From Kaistella sp. (GTDB taxonomy: Bacteria > Bacteroidota > Bacteroidia > Flavobacteriales > Weeksellaceae), in NCBI GenBank assembly GCA_019459085.1, contig JAIBEW010000005.1:51156-115155 (forward strand): a stretch of DNA of 64,000 bases, given 5' to 3'. Position numbers and translations under genes: made by a program. Positions 27,602 through 36,354 of this stretch are shown piece by piece (the stretch's first letter is position 1; the number at the start of each line of letters is the position of its first letter). The notes under the pieces are model-generated. The model made no database searches. It saw only the letters and a program-made list of their open reading frames with translations, and was not told the DNA's origin.

Positions 27602-29287
27602 TTATTCTATGGCCACCGAATCTTCACCGCGCCCGTCTGCAATGGCGGTGGCATTTCCTTTTTCATCAATTACAATCAGTTCCGTTCTGCCGATTTGCGA
27701 AACTCTTTCAATTTTGTAATTCTTTTTCTCCAGTTCTTTAATTGTGGTTTCGGGGAAATTACGTTCCATCAATACGCTTTCCGGAAGCCACTGGTGGTGA
27801 AATTTCGGTGAATTAACGCTCCTTTCCGGACTGAGCTTAAAATCAATAAGATTCACGATCGACTGGTAAACCGATGTAGGAATCGTAGTTCCGCCCGGAG
27901 TTCCGACGATGATGAAAGGTTTCCCATTTTTCAGAACAATTGTCGGAGTCATTGAACTCAGCATCCGTTTGCCGGCTTTTATTGAATTCGCCTCGCCGCC
28001 CACTGCGCCGAACATATTCGGAACGCCGGGTTTTATGGAGAAATCATCCATCTCGTTGTTCAGAAAAAATCCGGCTCCTGAAACCACGACTTTGCTGCCG
28101 AACAGTCCGTTGAGTGTTGTGGTCACTGCAACCGCATTTCCTTCTTTGTCAATGATTGAAATATGCGTTGTTTCGGTGGATTCTTTCGGCTGGGGAATGA
28201 TTTTTCCGACTTCAGCACTCGGTGTTGCAAGATTTTTATTGAAACTTTTCCAGCGTTTTTTCAGATATTCATCGGAAATAAGCATCTCCGTTTTATCATT
28301 GATGAAATCCGGATCGCCCATAAATTCAGCGCGGTCGGCAAAAGCCCGTCTTTCCGCTTCCACCATAATCTGAACGCCTTCCGCAGAATTGTGTCCGTAT
28401 GTTGAAAGATCTTCAAAACCTGACATCTTGAGCATCTGAGCCAGTAAAATTCCGCCGCTGGATGGCAAAGCCATCGAAACGACTTCGTTCCCTTTATAAT
28501 CAAAAACAAGCGGCGCTCTTTCTATAATTTTATAATTTCTGAGATCATTTAAAGTGATCATTCCGTTTCCTCTTTTCATTTCTGCCACAATCAATTCTGC
28601 CGTTTTGCCTTCATAAAAAGCTTTTTCGCCGCCTTTCTGAATGCGTTTAAGAGTTTCAGCGAGCTCCTTCTGAATGAGAAGATCACCCTTTTTCCACATT
28701 TCTTTTTTCTGAAAAACGTTTTTGTTTTTATTGTGAGCATCGAAAAATTCCATCTGACTGTTCAGTAAACCAGCCTCCCTTGCCGATAAAGCAAAACCCT
28801 TTTCCGCCAGATCTATTGCAGGCTGAATGAGTTGTTCCATCGGGAGTTTTGCATGTTTCAGAGTCGCGAAAAAACCTGAAACAGAACCCGGAATTCCGGC
28901 CGCCAGTCTGCCGTTTTGAGAAAGATCCGTATTGGCATTTCCTTTTTTATCGAGATACATATCGCGCGAGGCATTTTCAGGAGCGGTTTCGCGGTAATCA
29001 ATCGTAAACTTTTCGCCGTTATTTTTAACACCGACTAAAAATCCGCCGCCGCCCAGATTTCCGGCCTGCGGATACACCACGGCCAGAGCCAGTTGTGTTG
29101 CAATGGCAGCATCGTAAGCGTTTCCACCCATTCTCATGACCTTTGCTCCGGCTTCGCTTGCCAAAGCATGCGCGGAAACCACCAATCCACGGTTTTTAGA
29201 CTTGATTTCTTTAACAATGTTGATTTCCGTGAACTGACAAAACAGAAAATGAGGCAATAAAAAGAGGATATAAAGCAGTTTTTTCAT
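27602..29287 (-). CDS. ggt: Gamma-glutamyltranspeptidase
   Basis: An exported Ntn-hydrolase that cleaves glutathione-like gamma-glutamyl bonds. The 561-residue precursor has a signal peptide (MKKLLYILFLLPHFLFC) and a large subunit ending at the autocleavage site. The nucleophile is Thr374 in TTHISIIDKEGNAVAVTTTL, and the small subunit carries the PSSGG-type and GTPGGTTI substrate-loop motifs. All key residues are in place. It is monocistronic, with its own promoter near 29302. Confidence 0.94.
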   Translation of the reverse strand: MKKLLYILFLLPHFLFCQFTEINIVKEIKSKNRGLVVSAHALASEAGAKVMRMGGNAYDAAIATQLALAVVYPQAGNLGGGGFLVGVKNNGEKFTIDYRETAPENASRDMYLDKKGNANTDLSQNGRLAAGIPGSVSGFFATLKHAKLPMEQLIQPAIDLAEKGFALSAREAGLLNSQMEFFDAHNKNKNVFQKKEMWKKGDLLIQKELAETLKRIQKGGEKAFYEGKTAELIVAEMKRGNGMITLNDLRNYKIIERAPLVFDYKGNEVVSMALPSSGGILLAQMLKMSGFEDLSTYGHNSAEGVQIMVEAERRAFADRAEFMGDPDFINDKTEMLISDEYLKKRWKSFNKNLATPSAEVGKIIPQPKESTETTHISIIDKEGNAVAVTTTLNGLFGSKVVVSGAGFFLNNEMDDFSIKPGVPNMFGAVGGEANSIKAGKRMLSSMTPTIVLKNGKPFIIVGTPGGTTIPTSVYQSIVNLIDFKLSPERSVNSPKFHHQWLPESVLMERNFPETTIKELEKKNYKIERVSQIGRTELIVIDEKGNATAIADGRGEDSVAIE

Positions 29288-29301
29288 AGCGAAAGTTTGA
29301 T

Positions 29302-29309
29302 CAAAAGTA
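29302..29309 (-). promoter_or_regulatory. -7 element of ggt (TACTTTTG)
   Basis: Minus-strand match 14 nt before the ggt ATG, in the divergent gap shared with the threonine dehydrogenase gene. Confidence 0.5.
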
Positions 29310-29340
29310 AAGAATCCTTTTTTAAACTGCTCAAATTTTC

Positions 29341-29348
29341 TAAATTTG
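29341..29348 (+). promoter_or_regulatory. -7 element of the threonine dehydrogenase gene (TAAATTTG)
   Basis: Exact TAnnTTTG match 26 nt before the ATG at 29375. Confidence 0.55.
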
Positions 29349-29374
29349 CTGACATCTAATTCTAAATTCTACAA

Positions 29375-30340
29375 ATGGAGTCCTACACGGAAAAAATTCT
29401 TATTACAGGTGCACTCGGACAGATCGGCACCGAACTTACCAACCGATTGGTGGAAATTCACGGCGCTGAGAATGTAGTGGCTTCAGGACTTGACCGTTGG
29501 GACAAAAACCTGACTTCTGCAGGGTTTTATGAAAGAATGGATGTTTCGAATACCCAACTCGTGAGACAGGTGGTGAAAGATTATGAAATCACAACCGTGT
29601 ATCATTTGGCTTCCTTGCTTTCCGGAACTTCAGAAAAACAGCCGCTTTTTGCCTGGAAACTCAATATTGAACCGCTTCTGAATTTATGTGAAATGGCAAA
29701 AGAGGGTATGCTGAAGAAAGTTTTCTGGCCGAGCTCCATCGCTGTTTTCGGTAAAGGAATTCCGAAAGAAAATGTAGGACAGGACGTGGTTCTGAATCCG
29801 ACTACAGTGTACGGAATTTCTAAAATGGCAGGTGAAAAATGGTGTGAATATTACCATGATAAATTTGGAGTGGATGTAAGAAGCATCAGATATCCGGGAC
29901 TTATTTCCTGGAAAACTCCGGCTGGAGGCGGCACGACCGATTATGCAGTCGAAATCTTTTATGAAGCCGTGGAAAAGGGAAAATACACGAGTTTTATTTC
30001 AGAAAATACCGGAATGCCAATGCTGTACATGGACGATGCGATTAATGCCACATTAAAATTAATGGATGCTCCAAAAGAAAATCTGACCGTTCATACTTCC
30101 TATAATTTAGGCGGGCTTTCCTTCACCCCGAAAGAGCTTGCAGAAGAAATTAAAAAAGAGATGCCGGATTTCGAAATCGGTTACGAACCGGATTTCCGTC
30201 AGGCAATTGCAGATTCGTGGCCGAGTTCCATTGATGATTCTGTAGCCAAAAAAGACTGGGGTCTGACCTATGATTTTGATATCACAGCCATGACGAAAGA
30301 CATGCTCAAAAACCTGAAGGTGAAGCTGGCCGCTAAATAA
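29375..30340 (+). CDS. L-threonine 3-dehydrogenase, short-chain epimerase-like type
   Basis: It oxidises L-threonine to 2-amino-3-ketobutyrate with NAD. The 321-residue extended-SDR protein has the glycine motif ITGALGQIGTELTNRL at 10-25, the catalytic Ser in WPSSIAVFG and YGISKMAGEKW (YxxxK). It also has the family loop RYPGLISWKTPAGGGTTDYA, which marks the flavobacterial GalE-like threonine dehydrogenases rather than sugar epimerases. It is followed after 6 bp by a NodB-like gene on the same strand. Confidence 0.87.
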   Translation: MESYTEKILITGALGQIGTELTNRLVEIHGAENVVASGLDRWDKNLTSAGFYERMDVSNTQLVRQVVKDYEITTVYHLASLLSGTSEKQPLFAWKLNIEPLLNLCEMAKEGMLKKVFWPSSIAVFGKGIPKENVGQDVVLNPTTVYGISKMAGEKWCEYYHDKFGVDVRSIRYPGLISWKTPAGGGTTDYAVEIFYEAVEKGKYTSFISENTGMPMLYMDDAINATLKLMDAPKENLTVHTSYNLGGLSFTPKELAEEIKKEMPDFEIGYEPDFRQAIADSWPSSIDDSVAKKDWGLTYDFDITAMTKDMLKNLKVKLAAK

Positions 30341-30346
30341 TCTCGG

Positions 30347-31099
30347 ATGATTTTATTGACATTCAACATTGTTAACAACAAAAGTGCGTTTAAAAATAAT
30401 GCGCAGTTTAATGATGAGGAAATATTAAAAATCACTGAAAATAATGTCCTGTCTGTGCTCAGGATTTTAGAAAACCATAATATTCTTTCCACTTTTTTTA
30501 TTGAAGTCTCGATTGCCGAAAAATTAAATCCTTTGTTGAGGAAAATAAATGCAAAAGGCCATGAAATAGGGTTGTATAATGCGGATTCGGAAATTATTGA
30601 AGTGGGGAAAGTCAAAAAAAACACCGAAGATTTTATCGGGAAAAACATCCGCGGAATCCGGCAGAAAGATCATCTGATTGCTGTTGATGATTTGAAAAAG
30701 CTGGAGTTCAGCTATATCTCCAACATTGAAAATGCCGATATTTTATTTCCATTTAAAAGACTGGAAAGAAGCACGGAAATCATTGAAGAGAGCGGTATCA
30801 GCATTATTCCGGAAAGCATTTCTCCCTATTCGCAGATTCCTTACAATGATTTTGTATTCCAGGCTGTTCCGATGAAGTTCTATGAGAATATGGTTTTGGA
30901 AACGATCAAATCTGAGGATTTTGTTCTGATTTACCTGAATGCATGGCAGTTTACCGGTTTCCAGAAATATCCTTTCGAGATTCCATTTTACCGAAAATAC
31001 AATTCAGGAAGAAAAATGGAGGACAAACTGAACGCTTTTCTGCAGTGGATGAACGACAATGAACTGCCGTTTGCCAGAATTAAGGATTTTATTTTTTAA
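30347..31099 (+). CDS. Degenerate NodB/polysaccharide-deacetylase-like protein
   Basis: The 250-residue protein follows the NodB barrel order: MILLTFNIVNN strand, then a helix, STFFIEVSIAEKL, and NAKGHEIGLYN where active deacetylases have GHEIGxHxxxH. Here the metal-binding His-x3-His is absent (GLYNADS), and the catalytic Asp-Asp near the N-terminus is also missing. So it is probably not an active metal-dependent deacetylase and may bind glycan or serve structurally. It overlaps the convergent phosphoesterase gene by 4 bp. Confidence 0.55.
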   Translation: MILLTFNIVNNKSAFKNNAQFNDEEILKITENNVLSVLRILENHNILSTFFIEVSIAEKLNPLLRKINAKGHEIGLYNADSEIIEVGKVKKNTEDFIGKNIRGIRQKDHLIAVDDLKKLEFSYISNIENADILFPFKRLERSTEIIEESGISIIPESISPYSQIPYNDFVFQAVPMKFYENMVLETIKSEDFVLIYLNAWQFTGFQKYPFEIPFYRKYNSGRKMEDKLNAFLQWMNDNELPFARIKDFIF

Positions 31100-32301
31100 G
31101 ATAGTTCAAAAAGGGTGATTTCGGGCTCAATTCCGACTCTTCCCGGAAATGCTATCACGCCGAAACCACGGTTGACGTACAGGTATTTCCCTTGGGATTC
31201 ATACAAATCTGCCCATTTTTTGTAACGGTACTGCACCGGCGACCAACGAACATTTTTCAGATCGATGCCGAACTGCATTCCGTGCGTGTGGCCTGAAAGC
31301 GTGAGCTGTACATTCGAAGGGTGATTTTTAACGATCCTGTCGAAATGAGTAGGGTCGTGGCTCATGAGAATTTTTGCGGCATCAGCAGGAACTCCAAGTG
31401 TTGCTTTGTCCAGATCTCCATATTGGGGAAAAGGTTTTTCGCCCCAGTTTTCAACACCCAAAATATAAAGCTTTTCTCCGTTTTTTTCGATAATGCGGTG
31501 TTCATTTCTGAGCATTTCGAAACCCGCTTCTTTCTGAAACTGAATCAAACTTGGGATATTTGCGGCTTTTTCTTCTTTGGTTTTCCATTCTGCGTAATCG
31601 CCGTAATCGTGGTTCCCGAGAATCGCAAATTTGCCGTCTTTTGCCTGTATGCTTGAAAACAGAGGTATAAAAGGTTGAAACTCGCTCGCGAAATTATTCA
31701 CCATATCACCCGTAAAAAGAACCAGATCCGCGTTCTGCTCATTGATGAGATCAATTGCTTTCTGGAGTTTTTCAGGATGAAAGAAACTTCCACTGTGAAC
31801 ATCGGAAATCTGCACGATCTTGTAACCTTTAAAGCTTTCAGAAAGGCCGGAAAGTTTCAGTTTTACTTTTCTGACGCGGTGGCGGTATTTTCCGAACACA
31901 ATTCCGTCGATGATCAAACCCGAAAAAACAGCAGCAAGACCTAAACCCGCAACGCTGATGAACTGTCTTCTTTCAGGAAAATACGTTTCGGGCGCAGCAA
32001 AAAAGGTAAATAAATATCTGAAAAAGCGTGATATATCCTCTAAAAAAAGAAAGATGATAATGAATATTTTCGGAATCAGAAAAATAAGAAATATTGAGGA
32101 CACAATCTGTATGCGGTGATGATCGCGGTCTGAACGGCGCATATTCAGCAGTTCGAAAACAAAATAGCTATAGACTGCCAGGGTGACGACCCAAAAGGCA
32201 ATTCGAAGATAGGTATTGTTTGTGAGAGTTTTAAATGCCTGATAAACATAGAATTCCAGAAGGAATATAATACCGGCTATGATGAGAAAATTTCTTTGCA
32301 T
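31096..32301 (-). CDS. Membrane-anchored metallophosphoesterase (YkuE/YaeI type)
   Basis: From the preferred ATG at 32301 it has 401 residues. Four hydrophobic N-terminal segments precede a calcineurin-like phosphoesterase domain: ISDVHSG near residue 165, TGDMVN near 198, GNHDYG near 230 and SGHTHGMQFG near 345. These are the dimetal ligands of the family. An in-frame ATG at 32319 lies within a terminator hairpin and is unlikely. Related enzymes act on lipid-A precursors or other phospholipids; the substrate here is not known. Confidence 0.85.
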   Translation of the reverse strand: MQRNFLIIAGIIFLLEFYVYQAFKTLTNNTYLRIAFWVVTLAVYSYFVFELLNMRRSDRDHHRIQIVSSIFLIFLIPKIFIIIFLFLEDISRFFRYLFTFFAAPETYFPERRQFISVAGLGLAAVFSGLIIDGIVFGKYRHRVRKVKLKLSGLSESFKGYKIVQISDVHSGSFFHPEKLQKAIDLINEQNADLVLFTGDMVNNFASEFQPFIPLFSSIQAKDGKFAILGNHDYGDYAEWKTKEEKAANIPSLIQFQKEAGFEMLRNEHRIIEKNGEKLYILGVENWGEKPFPQYGDLDKATLGVPADAAKILMSHDPTHFDRIVKNHPSNVQLTLSGHTHGMQFGIDLKNVRWSPVQYRYKKWADLYESQGKYLYVNRGFGVIAFPGRVGIEPEITLFELS

Positions 32302-32306
32302 ATGAT

Positions 32307-32337
32307 TAAAAAAAAGCACAAAATTTAAATTTGTGCT
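32307..32337 (-). terminator. Terminator after the FabH-like gene
   Basis: On the minus strand an 8-bp stem (AGCACAAA / TTTGTGCT) is followed by eight T. It separates the FabH-like gene from the phosphoesterase gene and helps set the latter's start downstream at 32301. Confidence 0.7.
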
Positions 32338-32361
32338 GCAGGTTTTACGTTTTAATTTTCT

Positions 32362-33429
32362 TTATGGGAACTTATAGATAATGGCATTGATGTTCATGCC
32401 CGCTCCAACCGACGCGAAAACGATGTTGGAGTCTTTTTTAAAAGTCTGGCCTTCCATTTTTCCTTTCAGCATTAAATCGAACATCGTTGGAATGGTTGCT
32501 ACGGAAGAATTTCCGAATTCCTGAATGGTCATCGGCGCAACTGCGTGATCGTATTCAGATTTTCCGTAGAGTTTAAAAAGCCTGGAAATCATCGCGTAAT
32601 CCATTTTGGCATTTGCCTGATGAATAAGGATTTTGTCGATATCTTCGATGCTTAAACCGGCATCATCAATGGTTTCTTTAATGGCAACCGGAACATTTTT
32701 AAGCGCATATTCATAAATTTTCCGACCGTACATTCTGATATAAGGTATATCCTGATTCGCATCTTTATTCAAGGAAGGGGAATTAATGAGGTAAGCGGAT
32801 TCTGGGCCGTTATCGCAAATGGTATTGTGGGCAATGATTCCAACGTTGGGCTCCTCAGTTGCTTTTACAACAACCGCACCGGCTCCGTCTGCAAAAATCA
32901 TTCTGTTGCGGTCGTATTCATCGGTCACCCGGCTCAATGTTTCGCTTCCGACCACTAAAATCAGTTTTCCGGCCTTCGCTTTAATCAGCTGATCGGCAAG
33001 GATCATTGCTTCAACCCAGCCCGGACAACCGAAAATCATATCGTAAGTGATACATTTACGGTTCTGGATGCCGAGTTTGTTTTTTACGCGTGCCGCCATA
33101 TTCGGCATAAAATTCACGTAAGAAAGTTCTTTTACATCTCCGAAATTGCTCGCGTAAATGATATAATCGAGTTCTTCGCCGTCAATTCCTGCATCACTGA
33201 TGGCTTCTTTGGCAGCCTCATAACCGAGATCAGAATTGATCTGATCATCAGCGATATACCTTCGGGTTTCAATTTCAGTAATTTCTACAAATTTCTGGAT
33301 AATCTCTTCGTTCGGTTTTTCAATCTTTTCGCCTTCATCCGTATAAAATTCTGAATTCAAAAAATGATCTCGTCCTATTATTCTGGGCGGAAGATAGCTT
33401 CCTGAACCGATGATGATGGTATTTGGCAT
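32362..33429 (-). CDS. 3-oxoacyl-ACP synthase III-like thiolase-fold protein
   Basis: The 355-residue protein has the KAS III triad: Cys135 in FGCPGWVEA, His270 in IHQANAKM and Asn307 in FGNSSVATIP. It is about 30 residues longer than FabH, with an N-terminal segment (PNEEIIQKFVEITEIETRRY) of the ketoacyl synthase subfamily common in Bacteroidetes. It may start a fatty-acid, polyene (flexirubin or aryl-polyene) or other chain rather than be the housekeeping FabH. No other pigment-polyketide genes are adjacent, so this stays open. Confidence 0.85.
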   Translation of the reverse strand: MPNTIIIGSGSYLPPRIIGRDHFLNSEFYTDEGEKIEKPNEEIIQKFVEITEIETRRYIADDQINSDLGYEAAKEAISDAGIDGEELDYIIYASNFGDVKELSYVNFMPNMAARVKNKLGIQNRKCITYDMIFGCPGWVEAMILADQLIKAKAGKLILVVGSETLSRVTDEYDRNRMIFADGAGAVVVKATEEPNVGIIAHNTICDNGPESAYLINSPSLNKDANQDIPYIRMYGRKIYEYALKNVPVAIKETIDDAGLSIEDIDKILIHQANAKMDYAMISRLFKLYGKSEYDHAVAPMTIQEFGNSSVATIPTMFDLMLKGKMEGQTFKKDSNIVFASVGAGMNINAIIYKFP

Positions 33430-33453
33430 TTATTTTAGTAAAAAATTAGAACG

Positions 33454-33461
33454 CAAAGTTA
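33454..33461 (-). promoter_or_regulatory. -7 element of the FabH-like gene (TAACTTTG)
   Basis: Minus-strand match 24 nt before the ATG at 33429. Confidence 0.5.
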
Positions 33462-33498
33462 AGAATTAAAAATCTATAAGCAGAATTAAAAATATTAT

Positions 33499-33506
33499 TA
33501 AATTTG
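33499..33506 (+). promoter_or_regulatory. -7 element of the 33530-35612 operon (TAAATTTG)
   Basis: Exact match 23 nt before the ATG at 33530; it would drive the membrane protein, menG and porT genes. Confidence 0.55.
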
Positions 33507-33529
33507 CAGAACATACTCCTGATAATCAC

Positions 33530-34099
33530 ATGAAAAACAACCCTGCCCTGAAAGGCTTATTGATTTCTGTAGCTGCAGTTCTGATCGCCTTTGGGATTTA
33601 TTTCTTTTTTCTGGCGAAGAAAAATGAGTTTTTAGTCGACAATCCTACCGCCAATACTTACTATTTTAAAATCAATAACGGCGCCGAGAAAATTATCTCT
33701 GCCGGACAGTATGTGAAGGTAGATCTGCAGAAAGGCAGGAACTCCGTTAAAGTTTTTGACGATAAAAAATCACTGCTTTACGATTCATCTTTCACCGTAA
33801 ATAAAGTAAGAGGTCTTCTGAATATCGCACATCAGGATTATTATATCAATACCCAATATTATGGATATGATTTAAAGAAAGATTCCTTACTTTTGGCACT
33901 GGATAAAACGATGATCGACGGCAAACTCCATTTAGGAGCACCTAAACATTTTAACAGGCTTTATACCGACGATTTTTATTATAATGTGGATGAGGATTAC
34001 GACAAGGTTGTTAAAAACATCCAGAAGACCGAATCCCGAACAAAAATCTTCAGAAAACAGGATTTCCTGAACTATTATAAAGAATACTATAAATTTTGA
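33530..34099 (+). CDS. Unknown single-span membrane protein upstream of menG
   Basis: A 189-residue protein with a short basic N-terminus, one membrane helix (about 9-28) and an external domain rich in Tyr, Lys and Asp with beta-strand character (YYFKINNGAEKIISAGQYVK). No family was recognised. Its TGA overlaps the TTG start of menG (TTGA), so the two are translationally coupled. Membership of a menG-porT operon hints at envelope function, not more. Confidence 0.65.
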   Translation: MKNNPALKGLLISVAAVLIAFGIYFFFLAKKNEFLVDNPTANTYYFKINNGAEKIISAGQYVKVDLQKGRNSVKVFDDKKSLLYDSSFTVNKVRGLLNIAHQDYYINTQYYGYDLKKDSLLLALDKTMIDGKLHLGAPKHFNRLYTDDFYYNVDEDYDKVVKNIQKTESRTKIFRKQDFLNYYKEYYKF

Positions 34100-34827
34100 A
34101 AAAAACATTAGAGCAAATAACCCCCTATAATTCCGAAGCCAGCAAAAAAAGCCAGGTCGAGGATATGTTTGATAATATTGCACCCAAATACGATCTGTTA
34201 AACCATGTTTTATCAATGAAAATTGATGTTCTGTGGCGAAATACGCTCGTAAAGTGGATGAACGAGGACAAACCGCAGGAGGTTTTGGATGTCGCCACAG
34301 GAACGGGTGACCTTGCAATAGCAGTGCAAAAAGGAACCGGCGCAAAAGTGGTGGGTCTGGATTTGTCGCAACAAATGTTAAATGTTGGGATTATTAAAAT
34401 AAAAAAACTTAAATTAGACGACAAAATTTCCATGCAGAAAGGGGATGCCGAAAAGCTCCCATTTGAAGATAACCGTTTTGATGCAGTTTCCGTATCATTC
34501 GGCGTTAGGAACTTTGAAAATCTTACCAAAGGACTGGCCGAATTAAGAAGAGTTGTAAAAGAAAACAGAAGCGTTTATATTCTGGAATTTTCAAAAGTTG
34601 AAGGGTTTTTAGGACCTTTTTATATGTTTTATTTCAGAAATATCCTTCCGCTTATCGGCAGGCTTGTTTCCAAAGACAACAGAGCTTATACGTATCTTCC
34701 GGATTCGGTGAACTCATTTCCTTACGGAGAAAAAATGAAGAAAATCCTGTTAGAGGTAGGATTTAAAAAAGTAGAATACAAAAAACTGAGCTTAGGCATT
34801 GCCACGATTTATAAAGTAACCAAATAA
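34096..34827 (+). CDS. menG: Demethylmenaquinone methyltransferase MenG/UbiE
   Basis: It methylates demethylmenaquinone with S-adenosylmethionine, the last step of menaquinone synthesis. The 243-residue protein carries DMFDNIAPKYDLLNHVLS at 27-44, the SAM-binding VLDVATGTGDLA, and FGVRNFENLTKGLAE, all UbiE/MenG signatures. The start codon is TTG at 34096, overlapping the previous stop; the first ATG would delete the conserved N-terminus. It is followed after 2 bp by the PorT gene. Confidence 0.93.
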   Translation: MKKTLEQITPYNSEASKKSQVEDMFDNIAPKYDLLNHVLSMKIDVLWRNTLVKWMNEDKPQEVLDVATGTGDLAIAVQKGTGAKVVGLDLSQQMLNVGIIKIKKLKLDDKISMQKGDAEKLPFEDNRFDAVSVSFGVRNFENLTKGLAELRRVVKENRSVYILEFSKVEGFLGPFYMFYFRNILPLIGRLVSKDNRAYTYLPDSVNSFPYGEKMKKILLEVGFKKVEYKKLSLGIATIYKVTK

Positions 34828-34829
34828 AC

Positions 34830-35612
34830 ATGAATAAATTTTTATTAAAATCACTTGTTCTAGCATCATTAGGAGTAGCCACTTTTGCAGATGCACAATT
34901 CCGGACCCGAAACAGAATGGACCGCAGTGAAGATCTTGATCAGCAGCAGTTCAGTTGGGGTTTCTTTCTGAACGGCAACAGGTTCGATTACCACTTGGTA
35001 CTTCATCCAAAATACGGAATGAATTTAGACAAAAATTTGGTCGTTGTAACGCCTACATACAGTTTCGGAGCAGGATTAATCGGTAAGTTGAGACTGAACG
35101 ATGATTTTGATCTTAGAATTGAACCAGGTTTACAGTTCACGGAACGGGAACTGAGATTCGAAACCCAGTCTAATGACCAGTACCAGTACGGAAATCCTAC
35201 CAATCCACCTTTTACGCCTATTGCTTTAAAAGAAGAAGATAAAATCCGTAATGTGAAATCAACGTATGTTGACGTTCCTATTCTTCTGGAGTTCCATGGC
35301 AACAGATGGTACAATTCTCGTCCATATGCTGCGGCAGGGGTAAATTACATTGCCAATCTTCAGTCGAATTCCGACAGTTCCGATGATAATTTACAGCAGG
35401 TTTACAGATCTACAACCCATAATTTTGCATGGTCTGCAGAAATTGGGATGCAGTTCTACTTCAGCAGATTTAAACTTACACCCGGTTTCAGAGGTACTTT
35501 CTTTCTGAATAACGAAAAAGTATCCGACAATCCGAATACACCTCCTTATTGGTCCACTGCAATTTCTACTGCCCAAACCAGAGCCTTTATGTTCGTGCTG
35601 AAATTCGAATAA
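34830..35612 (+). CDS. PorT/SprT-like outer-membrane beta-barrel, type IX secretion
   Basis: The 260-residue protein has a signal peptide (MNKFLLKSLVLASLGVATFADA) and alternating beta-strands of a small barrel ending in Phe-Glu (AFMFVLKFE). PorT (SprT) is needed for type IX protein secretion and gliding, and its gene commonly follows ubiE/menG in flavobacteria, as here. Pattern: GIGLIGKLR-like FGAGLIGKLRLNDDFDLRIE, then VDVPILLEFHG, and PYAAAGVNYIANL. The call relies on context plus barrel pattern. Confidence 0.78.
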   Translation: MNKFLLKSLVLASLGVATFADAQFRTRNRMDRSEDLDQQQFSWGFFLNGNRFDYHLVLHPKYGMNLDKNLVVVTPTYSFGAGLIGKLRLNDDFDLRIEPGLQFTERELRFETQSNDQYQYGNPTNPPFTPIALKEEDKIRNVKSTYVDVPILLEFHGNRWYNSRPYAAAGVNYIANLQSNSDSSDDNLQQVYRSTTHNFAWSAEIGMQFYFSRFKLTPGFRGTFFLNNEKVSDNPNTPPYWSTAISTAQTRAFMFVLKFE

Positions 35613-35634
35613 ATCTCATTTTCAATAATAAAAC

Positions 35635-35664
35635 AGAAGAAGATCGTTACGGTCTTCTTTTTTT
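35635..35664 (+). terminator. Terminator after porT
   Basis: Stem AGAAGATC / GGTCTTCT (one G-U pair) with a 5-nt loop, followed by a T-run. Confidence 0.75.
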
Positions 35665-35710
35665 ATTCAAATTATTCGGCCAATATGCATTAATTCAAAT
35701 TTAATTTTTA

Positions 35711-35718
35711 TATTTTTG
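35711..35718 (+). promoter_or_regulatory. -7 element of the coiled-coil/zapA operon (TATTTTTG)
   Basis: Exact match 30 nt before the ATG at 35749. Confidence 0.5.
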
Positions 35719-35748
35719 TAAGATTGTTAGAATAATTAAGCCTGAAAA

Positions 35749-36051
35749 ATGCTCAAGGATATAGAAAATAATTTTTCGGTTTTGGAGAAAGGGATTTTGA
35801 ATATCAGTAAAAATTACCAAAATCTCAGCGAAAAATATTCAGAACTGTCCCGCGAGCATGAAGAACTGCAGAAGAAATATGATGAAGAGCGGAAGAAAAG
35901 CCAGGTTTTAGCAGAAGAACACAAAGAAATAAAACTTTACTCAGCAATATCAGGAAATCCCGATCACAACCGCTTGATGAAAAACCATATCAACCGTTTG
36001 ATTAAAGAAGTGGATCACTGTATTGCAGAACTTCAAAACAGCGGTTTGTAA
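35749..36051 (+). CDS. Small coiled-coil protein upstream of zapA
   Basis: A 100-residue, almost wholly helical protein with heptad-like sequence (LSEKYSELSREHEELQKKYD) and no membrane segment. Its stop and the zapA start share one base (TAATG), which implies coupled translation and a joint role in cell division. It resembles ZapB in size and coiled-coil nature, but homology is not evident. Confidence 0.75.
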   Translation: MLKDIENNFSVLEKGILNISKNYQNLSEKYSELSREHEELQKKYDEERKKSQVLAEEHKEIKLYSAISGNPDHNRLMKNHINRLIKEVDHCIAELQNSGL

Positions 36052-36338
36052 TGGAAGTAAGAAGAATTACCATCAACATTGCCGGCAGAAACTATCCGCT
36101 GAATGTTCCCGCAGCCGAAGAGGAAACCCTCCGGAAAGTAGGAAAGCAGATTGAAGCCATGATTAAAGATTTTGAACAGAATTTTGACGTGAGAGATAAG
36201 CAGGATGCTTTGGCCATGTGTGCCCTGAAACTGGGAACCAACGCTGAAGTTGCACAAATCAGTAACGAAAAAAATATGATAGCTGCCAATGACCGGTTAA
36301 CCAAAATTAACCAGTTACTGGAAGCAGTGGATAAGTAG
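36051..36338 (+). CDS. zapA: Cell division protein ZapA
   Basis: A 95-residue FtsZ-ring stabiliser. The N-terminal strand (RRITINIAGRNYPLNVPAAE) and following helix (EETLRKVGKQIEAMI) are the ZapA signature; the C-terminal half forms the coiled-coil. It is directly followed by the 6S-like RNA, as zapA is beside ssrS in many bacteria. Confidence 0.9.
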   Translation: MEVRRITINIAGRNYPLNVPAAEEETLRKVGKQIEAMIKDFEQNFDVRDKQDALAMCALKLGTNAEVAQISNEKNMIAANDRLTKINQLLEAVDK

Positions 36339-36354
36339 ATTTTTCTTTTCCGCG

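Noticed and set aside
27612..27652. Inverted repeat GCCACCG / CGGTGGC near the crt-ggt junction
   Set aside because: Lies in the ggt coding end, has a loop of about 27 nt and no immediate T-run; not convincing as a terminator.
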